The notes: generated from the letters alone by a model not told the origin. 64,000 nucleotides of DNA from Neisseria perflava (GCF_024170405.1 NZ_JALJYC010000011.1:10753-74752); one strand, 5' to 3'. Shown: positions 25,369 through 36,520, counted from the stretch's first letter. Numbers and translations are program-made.

Positions 25369-26625
25369 TTATTTGCGCATTAATTCAAAAAACTCATCGT
25401 TGTTTTTAGACGCTTTGAGTTTGTCCACCAAAAATTCCGTGGCTTCGATGTCGTCCATCGGGTGCAGGAATTTGCGCAGCAGCCACATGCGTTGCAGCTG
25501 GTCGTTGGGGACAAGCAGCTCTTCGCGGCGTGTACCGGATTTGTTGATGTTGATGGCAGGGAACAGACGTTTTTCGGCCATACGGCGGTCGAGGTGCAGC
25601 TCCATATTGCCCGTACCTTTAAACTCTTCGTAAATCACATCGTCCATACGGCTGCCGGTTTCCACCAGCGCGGTAGCGATGATGGTCAGCGAACCGCCCT
25701 CTTCCACATTACGCGCCGCGCCGAAGAAGCGTTTGGGACGGTGCAGCGCGTTGGCATCGACACCGCCGGTCAGGATTTTGCCGGAAGCGGGTACGACGGT
25801 ATTGTAAGCGCGCGCCAGGCGGGTAATCGAGTCGAGCAGAATCACCACGTCTTTTTTATGCTCGACCATGCGTTTGGCTTTTTCCAGCACCATTTCGGCC
25901 ACCTGCACATGGCGTGCGGCCGGCTCGTCAAAGGTAGAAGACACCACCTCGCCGCGCACGGAGCGGCTCATCTCGGTCACTTCCTCGGGGCGCTCGTCAA
26001 TCAGCAGCACAATCAGCTCGACATCGGGATAATTGCTGGTAATCGCATGGGCGATGTTTTGCAGCATCACAGTTTTACCGGTTTTCGGCGGTGCCACCAA
26101 CAACGCACGCTGGCCACGGCCGATGGGCGACACCAAATCAATGGCGCGGCTGGTCAGGTTTTCTTCCGCCTTGATGTCGCGCTCCAGCTTGAACTGCTTG
26201 GTGGGAAACAGCGGAGTCAGGTTTTCAAACAGGATTTTGTGTTTGCAGGCCTCGGGATTGTCACCGTTGATGGTATCCAGGCGCACCAGCGCGAAATAGC
26301 GCTCGTTATCTTTGGGCACGCGCACGCTGCCTTCGATGGTGTCGCCGGTGTGCAGATTAAAGCGGCGGATTTGGCTGGGCGATACATAAATATCGTCCGG
26401 CCCGGCCAAATAAGAAGTATCGGCGCTGCGCAGGAAACCAAAGCCGTCGGGCAGGATTTCCAGCGTACCGGAGCAGGTGAAGCTTTCGCCGTCTTTCATC
26501 ATCTGGCGCACAATGGCAAAAACCAGATCTTGCTTGCGCAGGCGGTTGGCGTTTTCAATATGGTGTTGTTCGGCCATTTCCAAGAGTTTGGAAATGTGCA
26601 GGGTCTGTAATTCGGAAACGTGCAT
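25369..26625 (-). CDS. rho: Transcription termination factor Rho
   Basis: 418-residue (419 codons with stop) RNA-dependent ATPase helicase. The N-terminal Rho_N helical domain (MHVSELQTLHISKLLEMAEQ) is followed by the cold-shock-like RNA-binding domain (GTLEILPDGFGFLRS). The ATPase domain has Walker A APPKTGKTVMLQ, VLLIDERPEEVTEMSR, LDSITRLARAYN and the Q/R-loop region KILTGGVDA. Length equals E. coli Rho. The ATG at 26625 is chosen because upstream codons (to 26763) give an unrelated 46-residue extension. Confidence 0.98.
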   Translation of the reverse strand: MHVSELQTLHISKLLEMAEQHHIENANRLRKQDLVFAIVRQMMKDGESFTCSGTLEILPDGFGFLRSADTSYLAGPDDIYVSPSQIRRFNLHTGDTIEGSVRVPKDNERYFALVRLDTINGDNPEACKHKILFENLTPLFPTKQFKLERDIKAEENLTSRAIDLVSPIGRGQRALLVAPPKTGKTVMLQNIAHAITSNYPDVELIVLLIDERPEEVTEMSRSVRGEVVSSTFDEPAARHVQVAEMVLEKAKRMVEHKKDVVILLDSITRLARAYNTVVPASGKILTGGVDANALHRPKRFFGAARNVEEGGSLTIIATALVETGSRMDDVIYEEFKGTGNMELHLDRRMAEKRLFPAININKSGTRREELLVPNDQLQRMWLLRKFLHPMDDIEATEFLVDKLKASKNNDEFFELMRK

Positions 26626-26785
26626 AATAGTTTTGCAATAGATAGGAAACAGGAAAACGGCGCTGAGGCCGTCTGAAAAAAGAAGCGGGAAAGTAAAAAG
26701 CCCGAAAAGGCCAAGAGAACTTTTTGAAGTTGGAATTTTAAGCAAGCGGCGTGGCGGTGTCAACTTTGGCGCTTAATCGGGAGAA

Positions 26786-26819
26786 AGGCCATCTGAACGG
26801 AAACTGTTTCAGACGGCCT
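26786..26819 (-). terminator. Degenerate DUS pair downstream of the specificity gene
   Basis: One arm is altered (AGGCCATCTGAAC), the other canonical (GTTTCAGACGGCCT), with a 7-base loop. It lies on the minus strand between the restriction S gene and rho. Confidence 0.45.
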
Positions 26820-26878
26820 GAAACCTTTATGCAAAAGCAGAAAACATATCCGCCGATATTGCCTTAAAAAGGCAAAAA

Positions 26879-28054
26879 TCACGTTTTCAGACGGCATTTT
26901 GTTGATATAAAAACGCTCCATCCAGCCTTACTCCGGCCGGCAAGCGGCATGAACACCGTAGGCAGGGCGGCAGCCCCGCCCTCCCCCCGATCGGCCAACA
27001 CGCTTTGCGCAGCCTGCATTTTTTGGTCGGCATAGCGCACCACATCTTTAATCACGAGTTTCTGTACGGCAGACAGCAGGGTTGCCATCCATTCGTAATC
27101 GGGCTGGCCGTTGTTTACAGGAAGCTGAATATTTAATTCATCTGCGTCTTTTGCATAGAAATTACGCGCATAACTGAATTTACCAGTATATGCAGCCTTA
27201 TGGCAGGCAGCAGTAACAAATAAAGATGCCATTTCAGTTAATTTTTCTGTATGGACAACGGCGACATGGTCATCTGCTCCATATTGATAATGCCGGTATT
27301 TTGCAGAACCAAACATATCAATGGTTACAGTATTGGCAGCAAAAATATGTACATCGTTACCGATAAAATCAGAAACACCCGTATCTGCCTCGCCTGCGGT
27401 TACAAACGGTAAGCTGCCTGAAACACGGTCGGCACTTTTCAGACGTTTGCCACGCGTGGCGTTACCGAACAATGTTTTTACATTGTATGTTCCCCATGAA
27501 ACTTCCGATAACGCCGCCAACGCCGCCTGCTCTGTTTCAGTCAGCATATAGTCTTTCAGCCCTGCGGCTGAAAGATAGGCTTCCAGCTCGGCTACGAATT
27601 TCTCCATAAAGTCAAGATTCATTTGCCCTTTTTTTACAGGTAACTGAATCTCTGTATTCCGCATGGCAGCACGATTAAATTTTGTTCCGTAATTATATAA
27701 TTGTGCAGTAGCCATTCTTGCCGAAGCAATAATGAACTGTGCAATCGCACGATTAAACGGTGTGAATTTAGGAACTAAATGCTGAATATGAGAATATCCG
27801 ATAAAATCCCGTTCTTGGTAAAACATTGTATCTGCACCGACTGTTGTATCCGAGCAGGTAAGACTATTCCCTTTATTATTGGCCTCCAGACTAGAAAACC
27901 CCATTACGCCGTTGTTAACCGTTCCATTTGAAATTAAAGGAACATTACCCGCTTTCGACATAATTTCATCATTAGACAAGCGGTAATATTTAGTCGGATT
28001 GATTTCAAATAAATTCCCTAACTTAAACTCTCCCCACTCAACCGAATCCAACAT
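26879..28054 (-). CDS. Specificity (S) subunit of a BcgI-like restriction-modification system
   Basis: 391 residues with two HsdS-type target-recognition domains. The first runs from VEWGEFKLGNLFEINP to NTEIQLPVKKG, the second from VSWGTYNVKTLFGN to ELNIQLPVNNG. Each is followed by a helix (LDFMEKFVAELEAYLS; YEWMATLLSAVQKLV) that should pack on the methylase-nuclease subunit. Two such half-sites predict a bipartite DNA target. The first domain is visibly AT-rich. A TTG nine bases upstream is an alternative start. It follows the RM gene by about 17 bases, so translation is probably coupled. The last residues (CRLKT) are encoded by a DUS overlapping the stop. Confidence 0.85.
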   Translation of the reverse strand: MLDSVEWGEFKLGNLFEINPTKYYRLSNDEIMSKAGNVPLISNGTVNNGVMGFSSLEANNKGNSLTCSDTTVGADTMFYQERDFIGYSHIQHLVPKFTPFNRAIAQFIIASARMATAQLYNYGTKFNRAAMRNTEIQLPVKKGQMNLDFMEKFVAELEAYLSAAGLKDYMLTETEQAALAALSEVSWGTYNVKTLFGNATRGKRLKSADRVSGSLPFVTAGEADTGVSDFIGNDVHIFAANTVTIDMFGSAKYRHYQYGADDHVAVVHTEKLTEMASLFVTAACHKAAYTGKFSYARNFYAKDADELNIQLPVNNGQPDYEWMATLLSAVQKLVIKDVVRYADQKMQAAQSVLADRGEGGAAALPTVFMPLAGRSKAGWSVFISTKCRLKT

Positions 28055-28071
28055 TTCAGTCAAGCGGGCAT

Positions 28072-30121
28072 CTACTTTTTTAAGGCTTCGTCCGTATTAT
28101 CGCTTTGTTTCAGCAGCTGCGATACTTCCCAAGCCAAATAATCGGAAACGGTTTTCTTGAAATCGGCCAGCGTCGGGCGGGTATCGACGGGGGCGGTCTG
28201 GTTCCAGTCTGCGCCGTTGTCGGGATGGATGGTTCCTTCGTAGTATTGGCAGGTATCAAAAATCTTCAATTTGCTTTTGCCGAAACGTACCAAATCCGCC
28301 ACTTCCTGATAGCGTTCGCGGGCGCGGTCGGTATCTTTCAAATTGTTGCTGGCTTTTTTGCGGTTGGTACGGGTGTAGCCGTCGTTGGAGAAATCAATAA
28401 ATTTGACGGGTTCATCGGCCTGATGCGCCTCGCCCACGCGGAAAACATAAATATGGGTCTGTACGCTGGATTTTCCGATAAACAAATCAATCGGCATTTT
28501 AATGCTGGCAATCAGGGTGTGTTTTGCCAAAATACGGCGGTTGATGTCGCGCGCTCTGCCCGAACCTGCGGAGTTTTGGATAATGACGGCAGCGTAACCT
28601 TTGCTCATCATATTCAGCGCTTTCTCGACAAATACCATGCCGTTGCCGTTTGCCGAATACGGCGGATTGAGGATAAAGGCATCGGCAGGAAAATGCCGGT
28701 CGGTGTTGCCGAAGCCGTATTTGCCGTCGAAATCGGCAAGCGAATCTTTGTTTAAGATATTGGAGCTGCCGTCGCCCATTAAAATCATGTTTAAAATCGC
28801 AAGCATGTACACGCTTGAAAGCAATTCCAAGCCAAGCAGTTGTTCGGCTTTGATTTTGGCTTCTTTTTCGTGCAATTCCTGAGGCGAAGTGATGTGTTTT
28901 TTGGCATCATCAAGCATTTCGTTCATGGCGGCAACAAGCAGACCCGCCGAGCCGGTGGCAAAGTCCCATACATAGCTGTTTCGGTTGACGCGGGCAAGTT
29001 TGGCCAACAATGTGGCAACATATGACGGGGTCAATACTACGTCATTGAGCTTGTCTTGCGTAAAACCGAGCCACGAGTACATTTCGTTAAACAGTTTGCC
29101 GGTAAAGTCGGTGGTCAGGCCGATTTTGTAGTAAATGCCCAAATCGTCAACGATTTTGGCAAATACGCGTTTGAGCTGGCTTTCGCCGTTTTGCACTTTG
29201 TTGATGTTGTCGGTCAGAAGCGTGTTGGCAAGGGTACGGATAATCAAATCCTGCTTTTGTTTGGGCAGGTTTTTTTCGTGTAAAAAGGCTTCGATATGAC
29301 GGATGAGAATGTCGCCATCGCGGTTGTTGCTCATTTCGCTTGATTTTAAGTCGGATTTTTCCAAGGGCGGCACTTTGCCCGCCACGCCGATGGTGGCAAT
29401 AATGGCGGCGGCAACCAGATATACGCGGTCGTTTTCGCCCAAACCTTTTTCGTTTTGGTAAATATCGTTGTTGAGCTTTTTCAGACTGATGTCGATTTCC
29501 TGCTCGCGCTTGGCTTTGATTTTATCCAGCTCTTCGGGCGTCAGTTTCAGCGCTTTAACCTGTTCGATAAAATCATCAAAATGCTCTGGCGATAAAAACG
29601 ATAAATCGCTGAATATGCCTACTTCCTGCCCCGCGCCCAAATTGGATTTAGACACATAATAAACGCCGATTTGCGTATGGATTCGGCCTGTATCTTCATC
29701 TTTATGTCCTGTTACGCCGACGGCAATGATGTCTGTATAGGCGGTATGGTGCAACAGCGCATTGGCGTAATGTACTGCGCCGTTGACGGCATAACCGTTG
29801 ATGTTTTTGAAAATCGGCTCGTTTTTGGCATTGCGGTTTTCGACATTGCCGTCTTTGTCTAATTTGACCAGCTTGTCCTGATAACCTTTGTATTCAATCA
29901 ATATTGGGAAAAACTGTCCTGTTTTTTTCACTTTTCAACAGCAACTTGGCATCGGGGCGGTTTGCACCCGCTCCGCCGTTTTTGGAAAAATAGGTATGCA
30001 GCGCATTGTCAATTTCGCTGTTTAAAGATTCCTGCTCTAATTTGTAATCCAATTTGTAAGATTTGAGCCATCCGTTTGCCAAATCTGCAATATTAGGTTC
30101 GATAGACTGTACTTTTGCCAT
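28072..30121 (-). pseudogene. BcgI-like nuclease-methyltransferase (RM) subunit, frameshifted at an A7 tract
   Basis: Two overlapping frames, 29894-30121 (75 codons) and 28072-29931 (619 codons), form one ~682-residue protein if one A is removed from A7 (29922-29928 on plus, T7). The joined N-terminus carries a PD-(D/E)XK nuclease motif: Pro56-Asp57 in NRPDAKLLL and Glu76-Tyr-Lys78 in PILIEYKG. The shift falls between them. The 619-codon part keeps the adenine-methyltransferase motifs: motif I VWDFATGSAGLLVAA (residues ~321-335) and motif IV NPPY (~422-425). A nuclease-methylase fusion beside a two-domain S subunit, with no HsdR gene, matches BcgI-type IIB systems. A GTG at 29931 might allow methylase-only translation, though no ribosome site is seen. 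Confidence 0.82.
29922..29928 (-). repeat. A7 homopolymer in the nuclease domain of the RM gene
   Basis: Seven A on the coding strand at codons 65-67. Six would restore the reading frame (SEKTGQFF). It is a candidate slipped-strand switch for restriction. Confidence 0.6.
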
Positions 30122-30152
30122 GATATTTGTTTTGCGAAATAATGAGTTGTAT

Positions 30153-30189
30153 AAGGCCGTCTGAAAATTATGGATTTTCAGACGGCCTT
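30153..30189. terminator. DUS hairpin upstream of the RM gene
   Basis: AAGGCCGTCTGAAAAT with its complement and a 5-base loop. It is 31 bases before the RM gene start and after the glnS stop region, so it ends glnS transcription on minus. Confidence 0.6.
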
Positions 30190-30212
30190 TAAATCAATAG
30201 GTTGTAATTTCC

Positions 30213-30277
30213 GTAGGGTGGGTTTTAACCCACCATTTCAACGGTTTTGTCCAATGGTGGGTTAAAACCCACCCTAC
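30213..30277. repeat. GTAGGGTGGG palindromic repeat between the RM gene and glnS
   Basis: Arms GTAGGGTGGGTTTTAACCCA and the complementary TGGGTTAAAACCCACCCTAC bound a 65-base unit. A related 58-base copy (31989-32046) lies on the other side of glnS. Confidence 0.7.
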
Positions 30278-30282
30278 CGCAT

Positions 30283-31965
<1,683 letters not shown>

Positions 31966-31988
31966 AATGGGTCTTTGTAGTGGGTATC

Positions 31989-32046
31989 GTAGGGTGGCTT
32001 TAGCCCACCATGTCAAAGGATAATGGTGGGTTGAAACCCACCCTAC
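31989..32046. repeat. GTAGGGTGG palindromic repeat upstream of glnS
   Basis: A 58-base unit with arms GTAGGGTGGCTTTAGCCCAC and GTGGGTTGAAACCCACCCTAC-type complement (imperfect). It sits in the glnS leader and just past the deoR-type regulator's stop. Confidence 0.65.
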
Positions 32047-32063
32047 ATGAATTTGGAAAACGC

Positions 32064-32861
32064 TTATTGTACCTGACTTGCGCCGTTTGATAAATCGGCG
32101 GGAATCAGCCACTCGACACCGGCGGCGTTGAGGATTTTCTGCATGGTTTCTTCCGGCTCGCGGTCGGTAAAGACTTTGTCAAACTCGGTGATGTTGCCCA
32201 AGCGCACCAGCGCGTTGCTGTTGAATTTGCTGTGATCCACGCCGAGAAAGCGCACGCGCGCGTTGCTCATCATCGCCTGCATGACGCTGACTTCTTTGTA
32301 ATCGTAATCCAACAACGAGCCGTCGGTTTCGACGCCGTGGGTACTCATCACGGCATAATCGACTTTGAATTGGTTGATGAAATCCACCGTCGCCACGCCG
32401 GTCACGCCGCCGTCGAGCGGACGCACCACGCCGGAAGTGATGATGACCGTATAATCATTGCGGGCGGAAGCGGCGGAGGCGACATAGATATTGTTGGTGA
32501 TAATGCGCAGGTTTTTGCGCTGCTTCACCAGCGCGGCGGCCACGGCTTCCATGGTCGTGCCGATACTGAGAAACAGCGAGGCGTTATCGGGGATTTGGTC
32601 AACGATTAATTGGGCGATGGCGTTTTTTTCGTCTTGGCGGTTGTGGCGTTTGCCTTGCAGCAATTCGCTTCCCAGCGCGTCGCCCATGGTCGCGCCGCCG
32701 TGGTAGCGGCGCAAGACGTTTTCTTCGCAGAGTAAATTGATGTCGCGGCGCACGGTTTGCGGCGTCACATCCAGCGCTTTGGCCAGCTGCTCGATAGACA
32801 TATAATGATGTTCGCGCACCAGCTCGATAATGCGCTCATGGCGTTGCAGGCGTGGTTTCAT
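32064..32861 (-). CDS. DeoR/GlpR-family transcriptional regulator
   Basis: 265 residues. The N-terminal DeoR helix-turn-helix (~5-58) has IIELVREHHYMSIEQLAKA and VTPQTVRRDINLL. The C-terminal DeoR-type sensor domain (~75-235) has the phosphosugar-binding SIGTTMEAVA and the DSSKF-like VDHSKFNSNALV. It resembles GlpR. It should respond to a phosphorylated sugar or polyol. The target cannot be read from neighbours (glnS, lysO-type exporter). It is the nearest sugar-type regulator to the lac/gal island, but 6 kb away. Confidence 0.88.
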   Translation of the reverse strand: MKPRLQRHERIIELVREHHYMSIEQLAKALDVTPQTVRRDINLLCEENVLRRYHGGATMGDALGSELLQGKRHNRQDEKNAIAQLIVDQIPDNASLFLSIGTTMEAVAAALVKQRKNLRIITNNIYVASAASARNDYTVIITSGVVRPLDGGVTGVATVDFINQFKVDYAVMSTHGVETDGSLLDYDYKEVSVMQAMMSNARVRFLGVDHSKFNSNALVRLGNITEFDKVFTDREPEETMQKILNAAGVEWLIPADLSNGASQVQ

Positions 32862-32990
32862 AATGTTTCTCTTGATGGTTGTTTGTTATGTATAGTGTGG
32901 TGGCAGGCCGTCTGAAACGGCGCGAAATCGGGCGGGGGCAATATCCCGCTGTTTTATGCCTGCCTATTGTGCCAAAACCCGTTAAACGAT

Positions 32991-33893
32991 TCAACTGAAA
33001 GAAGAAAATACCACCATCAGAAACGGCGCGGCCACGTTGACGATAAAGCCGAAACTAATCGCTAGCGGCACGGCAGCCAAACCGCCCGAAGCCTGAATAA
33101 TCGGCAGCGTAAAATCCAAACTGGTCGCGCCGCCCACGCCCACCGCCGCGCTCGGATGCCGCCGCATAAGCAAGGGGATAAACACCAGCGCAAAAAATTC
33201 CCGCGCCAAATCATTGAGCAGCATAATGCTGCCCCACACCGCGCCGTAAGCCTCGGTCATCACCAATCCCGACAGCGAATACCAGCCGTAGCCCGACGAC
33301 AGCGCCAAACCTTTCAACCACGACACATCAGGCACAATAGCCGCAAACAGCAAACCGCCCAGCGCAGAAGATACCATCATCAGCAAGGCCGTCTGAACGC
33401 CGCGTTTGTTAATCAATACTTGGCGCAGGGTCACGCCGCTGCCGTTGAGCTGTATGCCCACCAGCAACACCAGCGCCATCAGGCAATACATGCCTAAATT
33501 TTCAGACGGCAGCCAAATCCCCGCCATTGCCTTGCCCGCTACAAATCCCAGCGCCACGCAGCCGAGCTGCTTCAAGCTGCCCGCAATACTCACTGCCGCT
33601 TTCTTACCTGCCCCCTGCGGTTGCCACGGCTTGCGGCGGTCAAACCACATCAAGACCAAAAGATTCATGCCGATAACACAGGCAAACAGTAAAACCGTTG
33701 TCCACAAAATCGTATCCAACTGCGAACCTAGGTTTTCCACTCTTGAGAGCGACACACCGATGAGCAGCAAGACGGCATACACCAGCCACGTCAGGGCTTT
33801 GTCCACTAGCGGCAGATATTTTTTCGGCACACGGATGTAGAAACCGGCAAACATGGGGGCGAGGACGGAAATCAGGGTAATCAGGCTTTGCAT
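32991..33893 (-). CDS. lysO: LysO-type lysine exporter
   Basis: 300-residue inner-membrane protein with about eight to ten hydrophobic segments (e.g. LVYAVLLLIGVSLS, VLLFACVIGMNLLVLMWF, MYCLMALVLLVGIQL). The pattern matches the LysO/YbjE (DUF340) lysine exporter. Conserved acidic and Gly-rich patches are present in the second half (GYGWYSLSGLV, YGAVWGSIMLLNDLAREF). The ATG at 33893 is used rather than the upstream one, which is encoded within a DUS. Lysine as substrate is from family knowledge. Confidence 0.85.
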   Translation of the reverse strand: MQSLITLISVLAPMFAGFYIRVPKKYLPLVDKALTWLVYAVLLLIGVSLSRVENLGSQLDTILWTTVLLFACVIGMNLLVLMWFDRRKPWQPQGAGKKAAVSIAGSLKQLGCVALGFVAGKAMAGIWLPSENLGMYCLMALVLLVGIQLNGSGVTLRQVLINKRGVQTALLMMVSSALGGLLFAAIVPDVSWLKGLALSSGYGWYSLSGLVMTEAYGAVWGSIMLLNDLAREFFALVFIPLLMRRHPSAAVGVGGATSLDFTLPIIQASGGLAAVPLAISFGFIVNVAAPFLMVVFSSFS

Positions 33894-33922
33894 GGGGATT
33901 TTCGGGTATTTTGATAAACAAT

Positions 33923-33953
33923 GCCGTCTGAAAAACACGCTTTTTTCAGACGG
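33923..33953. terminator. DUS pair between lysO and the gntR gene
   Basis: GCCGTCTGAAAAA (AT-type flank) and TTTTTTCAGACGGCC with a short loop. It follows the GntR gene stop on minus. Confidence 0.55.
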
Positions 33954-33984
33954 CCTACGGCGGTTGGATGCGGTATCTGCCGCC

Positions 33985-34701
33985 CTATTCCAATTCCAAG
34001 TTGTTTTCCAAACGCTCGATACACGCGCCCAGGTGTTTGCGCATAAATTTCATCACGCGGTTGCGTTTGCCCGCAATCAGCAAATCCAAAATCTTGCGGT
34101 GGTCGCAATGGGTATGCGTGTTAATCGGCTTGCGTTCGCGCCGTTTCACGTCATACACCGCCACAATCAGCGAGGAGCGGGCGCACAGCGTGTTCATGAT
34201 TTCAAACAACACATCATTGTCCACCAGCCGCGCCAAGCCGACGTGGAAAGCCACGGTCATGCGGTTCCAGCCGACATGGTCGCCCGCCTCCGATACCGCT
34301 TTTTCTTTGTCCAGCATGGCATACAGCGGCTGCAGGCGGGTTTCCAAATCCGGCATGTCAATCAGGATATTTAGAATCAGCGTTTCCAGCTCGATACGCG
34401 CGTTAAACACATCCTGCATTTCCTTCAAATCCGGCTCGTGCACAAATGCGCCCCGGTTGGGCTGCAAATCGACGATTTTGTCATGCGCCAACAGCGACAA
34501 GGCATTGCGCACGGTATTGCGCGAGCAGGCCATTTGGCGACACAAATCGGATTCGGTCAGTTTTTTCCCGGGCAGCAAAACATGGTCGGTAATGCCGTCT
34601 AAAATGGCGGCATAGACGCGAAACAGCTCCGCATCGTGGCGTTCTTCCAAAATCAGCGACGACGTACTCGGCGGCGTGGCGGTTTTCTCGGTATTAATCA
34701 T
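33985..34701 (-). CDS. GntR-family (FadR/FCD type) transcriptional regulator
   Basis: 238 residues. The N-terminal winged helix-turn-helix (~25-90) has ILDGITDHVLLPGKKLTESD and MACSRNTVRNALSLLAHD. The C-terminal FCD helical ligand-binding domain (~100-230) has VFNARIELETLILNILID and a His in GWNRMTVAFHVGLARL of the metal-binding type. The effector is probably an organic acid. The ATG at 34701 follows AAGGGAACGT; the open frame to 34866 gives an unsupported leader. No obvious target operon is adjacent. Confidence 0.88.
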   Translation of the reverse strand: MINTEKTATPPSTSSLILEERHDAELFRVYAAILDGITDHVLLPGKKLTESDLCRQMACSRNTVRNALSLLAHDKIVDLQPNRGAFVHEPDLKEMQDVFNARIELETLILNILIDMPDLETRLQPLYAMLDKEKAVSEAGDHVGWNRMTVAFHVGLARLVDNDVLFEIMNTLCARSSLIVAVYDVKRRERKPINTHTHCDHRKILDLLIAGKRNRVMKFMRKHLGACIERLENNLELE

Positions 34702-34942
34702 ACGTTCCCTTACATGGTTGCGACCGTAACGTGTGGTTTTGCAATCGGTAATAATAATTGTTGACAATAATAAAGGCTGCTTGCACAATAGGCGAACACA
34801 AAAAGCCAAGCAGCAAAGGCACACAAATAGAGCGAGATGCAGTTCCGAATAAGCAGATATATTCACTAAGCGGTCTGAATATATCTGCTTATTTGCTTTT
34901 CAGACGGCCTTTTTGTGTTGCTTTAAAACCCACCCTACCCGG

Positions 34943-35359
34943 TTACGCCTCGGCAATCTCAAAGCTGTGGGTCACATTCGCCGCTTTGCCCAGCATAATC
35001 GAAGCCGAACAGTATTTTTCCGCCGACATCTGCACCGCTTTGGCAATCGCGTTTTCGTCCAAACTGCGGCCGATGACTTTGAAATGGATATGAATGTCGG
35101 TAAACACACGCGGCACGCTGTCGGCACGCTTGCCCGTTACCGTGGCTTGGCAATCAACGATGTCTTGGCGCTGTTTCTCGGCAATCATCACCACATCAAT
35201 GCTGGAGCAGCCCGCCACGCCCAGCAGCAGCATTTCCATCGGGCTGAGCCCGCGCTTAACCGCACCTTCGGCCGCCGCGCCTTCCATCACCACGCTGTGC
35301 CCGCCCTCGTCGGTACCGACAAAACACATACCGTCCAACCATTTGGATGTTACCTGCAT
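34943..35359 (-). CDS. OsmC-family peroxide-reductase-like protein
   Basis: 138 residues. The conserved Cys near residue 57 lies in PMEMLLLGVAGCSSIDVV, the OsmC/Ohr peroxidatic region. A Glu-Lys-rich helix follows. It looks like the YhfA subgroup (IHFKVIGRSLDENAIAKAVQ) rather than classical Ohr; the second resolving cysteine is not evident, so hydroperoxide reductase activity is uncertain. Flanked by the GntR regulator and thiD. Confidence 0.82.
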   Translation of the reverse strand: MQVTSKWLDGMCFVGTDEGGHSVVMEGAAAEGAVKRGLSPMEMLLLGVAGCSSIDVVMIAEKQRQDIVDCQATVTGKRADSVPRVFTDIHIHFKVIGRSLDENAIAKAVQMSAEKYCSASIMLGKAANVTHSFEIAEA

Positions 35360-35472
35360 TGCTGCCTCCCCTTTCTTATTCGTCTGTGAAAGGCGATATT
35401 GTAAACAATTTCACTCAACAAATAAATCCATTGCGCGGGCAGCGATGTTTTTCCGGCGGCAAAACAGTCGCA

Positions 35473-35507
35473 AGGCCGTCTGAAAAAACAATATTTTCAG
35501 ACGGCCT
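35473..35507 (-). terminator. DUS terminator after thiD
   Basis: AGGCCGTCTGAAAA and TTTTCAGACGGCCT with a 7-base loop, 14 bases past the thiD stop on minus. Confidence 0.65.
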
Positions 35508-35521
35508 CACCGTTTAACAGC

Positions 35522-36337
35522 CTAATCCCGATACGCCCAATGATTCACCGGCCCGTGCCCCGCACCGATGTTTAGCGGGTCGGCAATCGCCGCGCTGATA
35601 AAGGCTTTGGCGGTTTTTACGGCAGCAGCGATGTCTGCGCCCTTGGCCAGCTCCGCCGCAATGCAGGCAGAAAAGGTGCAGCCCGTGCCGTGGGTGTGCG
35701 GCGTGGGGAAACGCGGGCTTTCCAGCTCGATAACCTCGTCCGGCGTAAACAGCCAATCCGTGCAGACCGCGCTTTGGCTGTCGGCCAAATGTCCGCCCTT
35801 AATCACCACGTTTTTCACGCCCGTTTCCTGCAACATCCGCGCCGCACGCTCCGAGTCTTGACGGTTTTCAACCCGAATGCCGGTCAGTGCCTCGGCTTCG
35901 GGCAGATTCGGCGTCAACACATCCGCACGCGGCAGCAGATACCGCTTCATCGCCGCCACCGCCGAATTTTCCAACAAAGGCGCACCGCCTTTGGCAATCA
36001 TCACCGGATCAAGCACCATCGGCCCGAAACGGCAGCTTTGCAAACTGTCGGCCACGCATTCGATGACCTCCGCCGTACCCAACATGCCTATTTTAAACGC
36101 GCGAATCTGAAAATCATCGCGCACCGCCGCCATTTGCGCCCGAATCATTTCCGGCGGCAGCATATGCACTGCCGACACGCCGAGCGTATTTTGTGCGGTA
36201 ACCGCCGTCAAAACGCTGGTGCCGAACACGCCGCGCATTTGAAACGTCTTCAAATCCGCCTGTATCCCCGCCCCGCCGCCGGAATCCGAGCCGGCGATGG
36301 TCAGGGTTTGCACAAATTCGGTATCGTTGTTGCTCAT
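35522..36337 (-). CDS. thiD: Hydroxymethylpyrimidine (phosphate) kinase
   Basis: 271-residue ribokinase-fold kinase phosphorylating HMP and HMP-P for thiamine synthesis. The substrate motif is AGSDSGGGAGIQADLKTFQ and the anion-hole/base motif is TPHTHGTGCTFSACIA. Length matches the family. It is 183 bases downstream of thiM, with a palindromic GTAGGGTGGG-type repeat in between. It is probably transcribed with thiM from the riboswitch-controlled promoter. Confidence 0.95.
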   Translation of the reverse strand: MSNNDTEFVQTLTIAGSDSGGGAGIQADLKTFQMRGVFGTSVLTAVTAQNTLGVSAVHMLPPEMIRAQMAAVRDDFQIRAFKIGMLGTAEVIECVADSLQSCRFGPMVLDPVMIAKGGAPLLENSAVAAMKRYLLPRADVLTPNLPEAEALTGIRVENRQDSERAARMLQETGVKNVVIKGGHLADSQSAVCTDWLFTPDEVIELESPRFPTPHTHGTGCTFSACIAAELAKGADIAAAVKTAKAFISAAIADPLNIGAGHGPVNHWAYRD

Positions 36338-36355
36338 TACTTTTCTCCTGAATAT

Positions 36356-36512
36356 CGTAGCGCGGGTTTCAACCCGCCATCTGTCTCTATAGTCAAATTA
36401 CCTAAAAACCAAACCAATGTGTAGGGTGGGCAACTTGTTGCCCACCGCAGCAAACAATAAAAAACGACGTTTCCTTTTCTCGGGAAATGGCGGGTTGAAA
36501 CCCACCCTGCCC
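36356..36512. repeat. GTAG-type palindromic repeat cluster between thiM and thiD
   Basis: Contains GCGGGTTTCAACCCGC, GTAGGGTGGGCAACTTGTTGCCCACC and GGCGGGTTGAAACCCACCC. It is related to the copies at 30213, 31989 and 25163. Confidence 0.55.
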
Positions 36513-36520
36513 GTCAATTT

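Noticed and set aside
26879..30121. Ordinary type I restriction system
   Set aside because: No HsdR-like helicase gene is adjacent, and the methylase carries its own N-terminal PD-(D/E)XK motif, which fits a BcgI-like type IIB system better.
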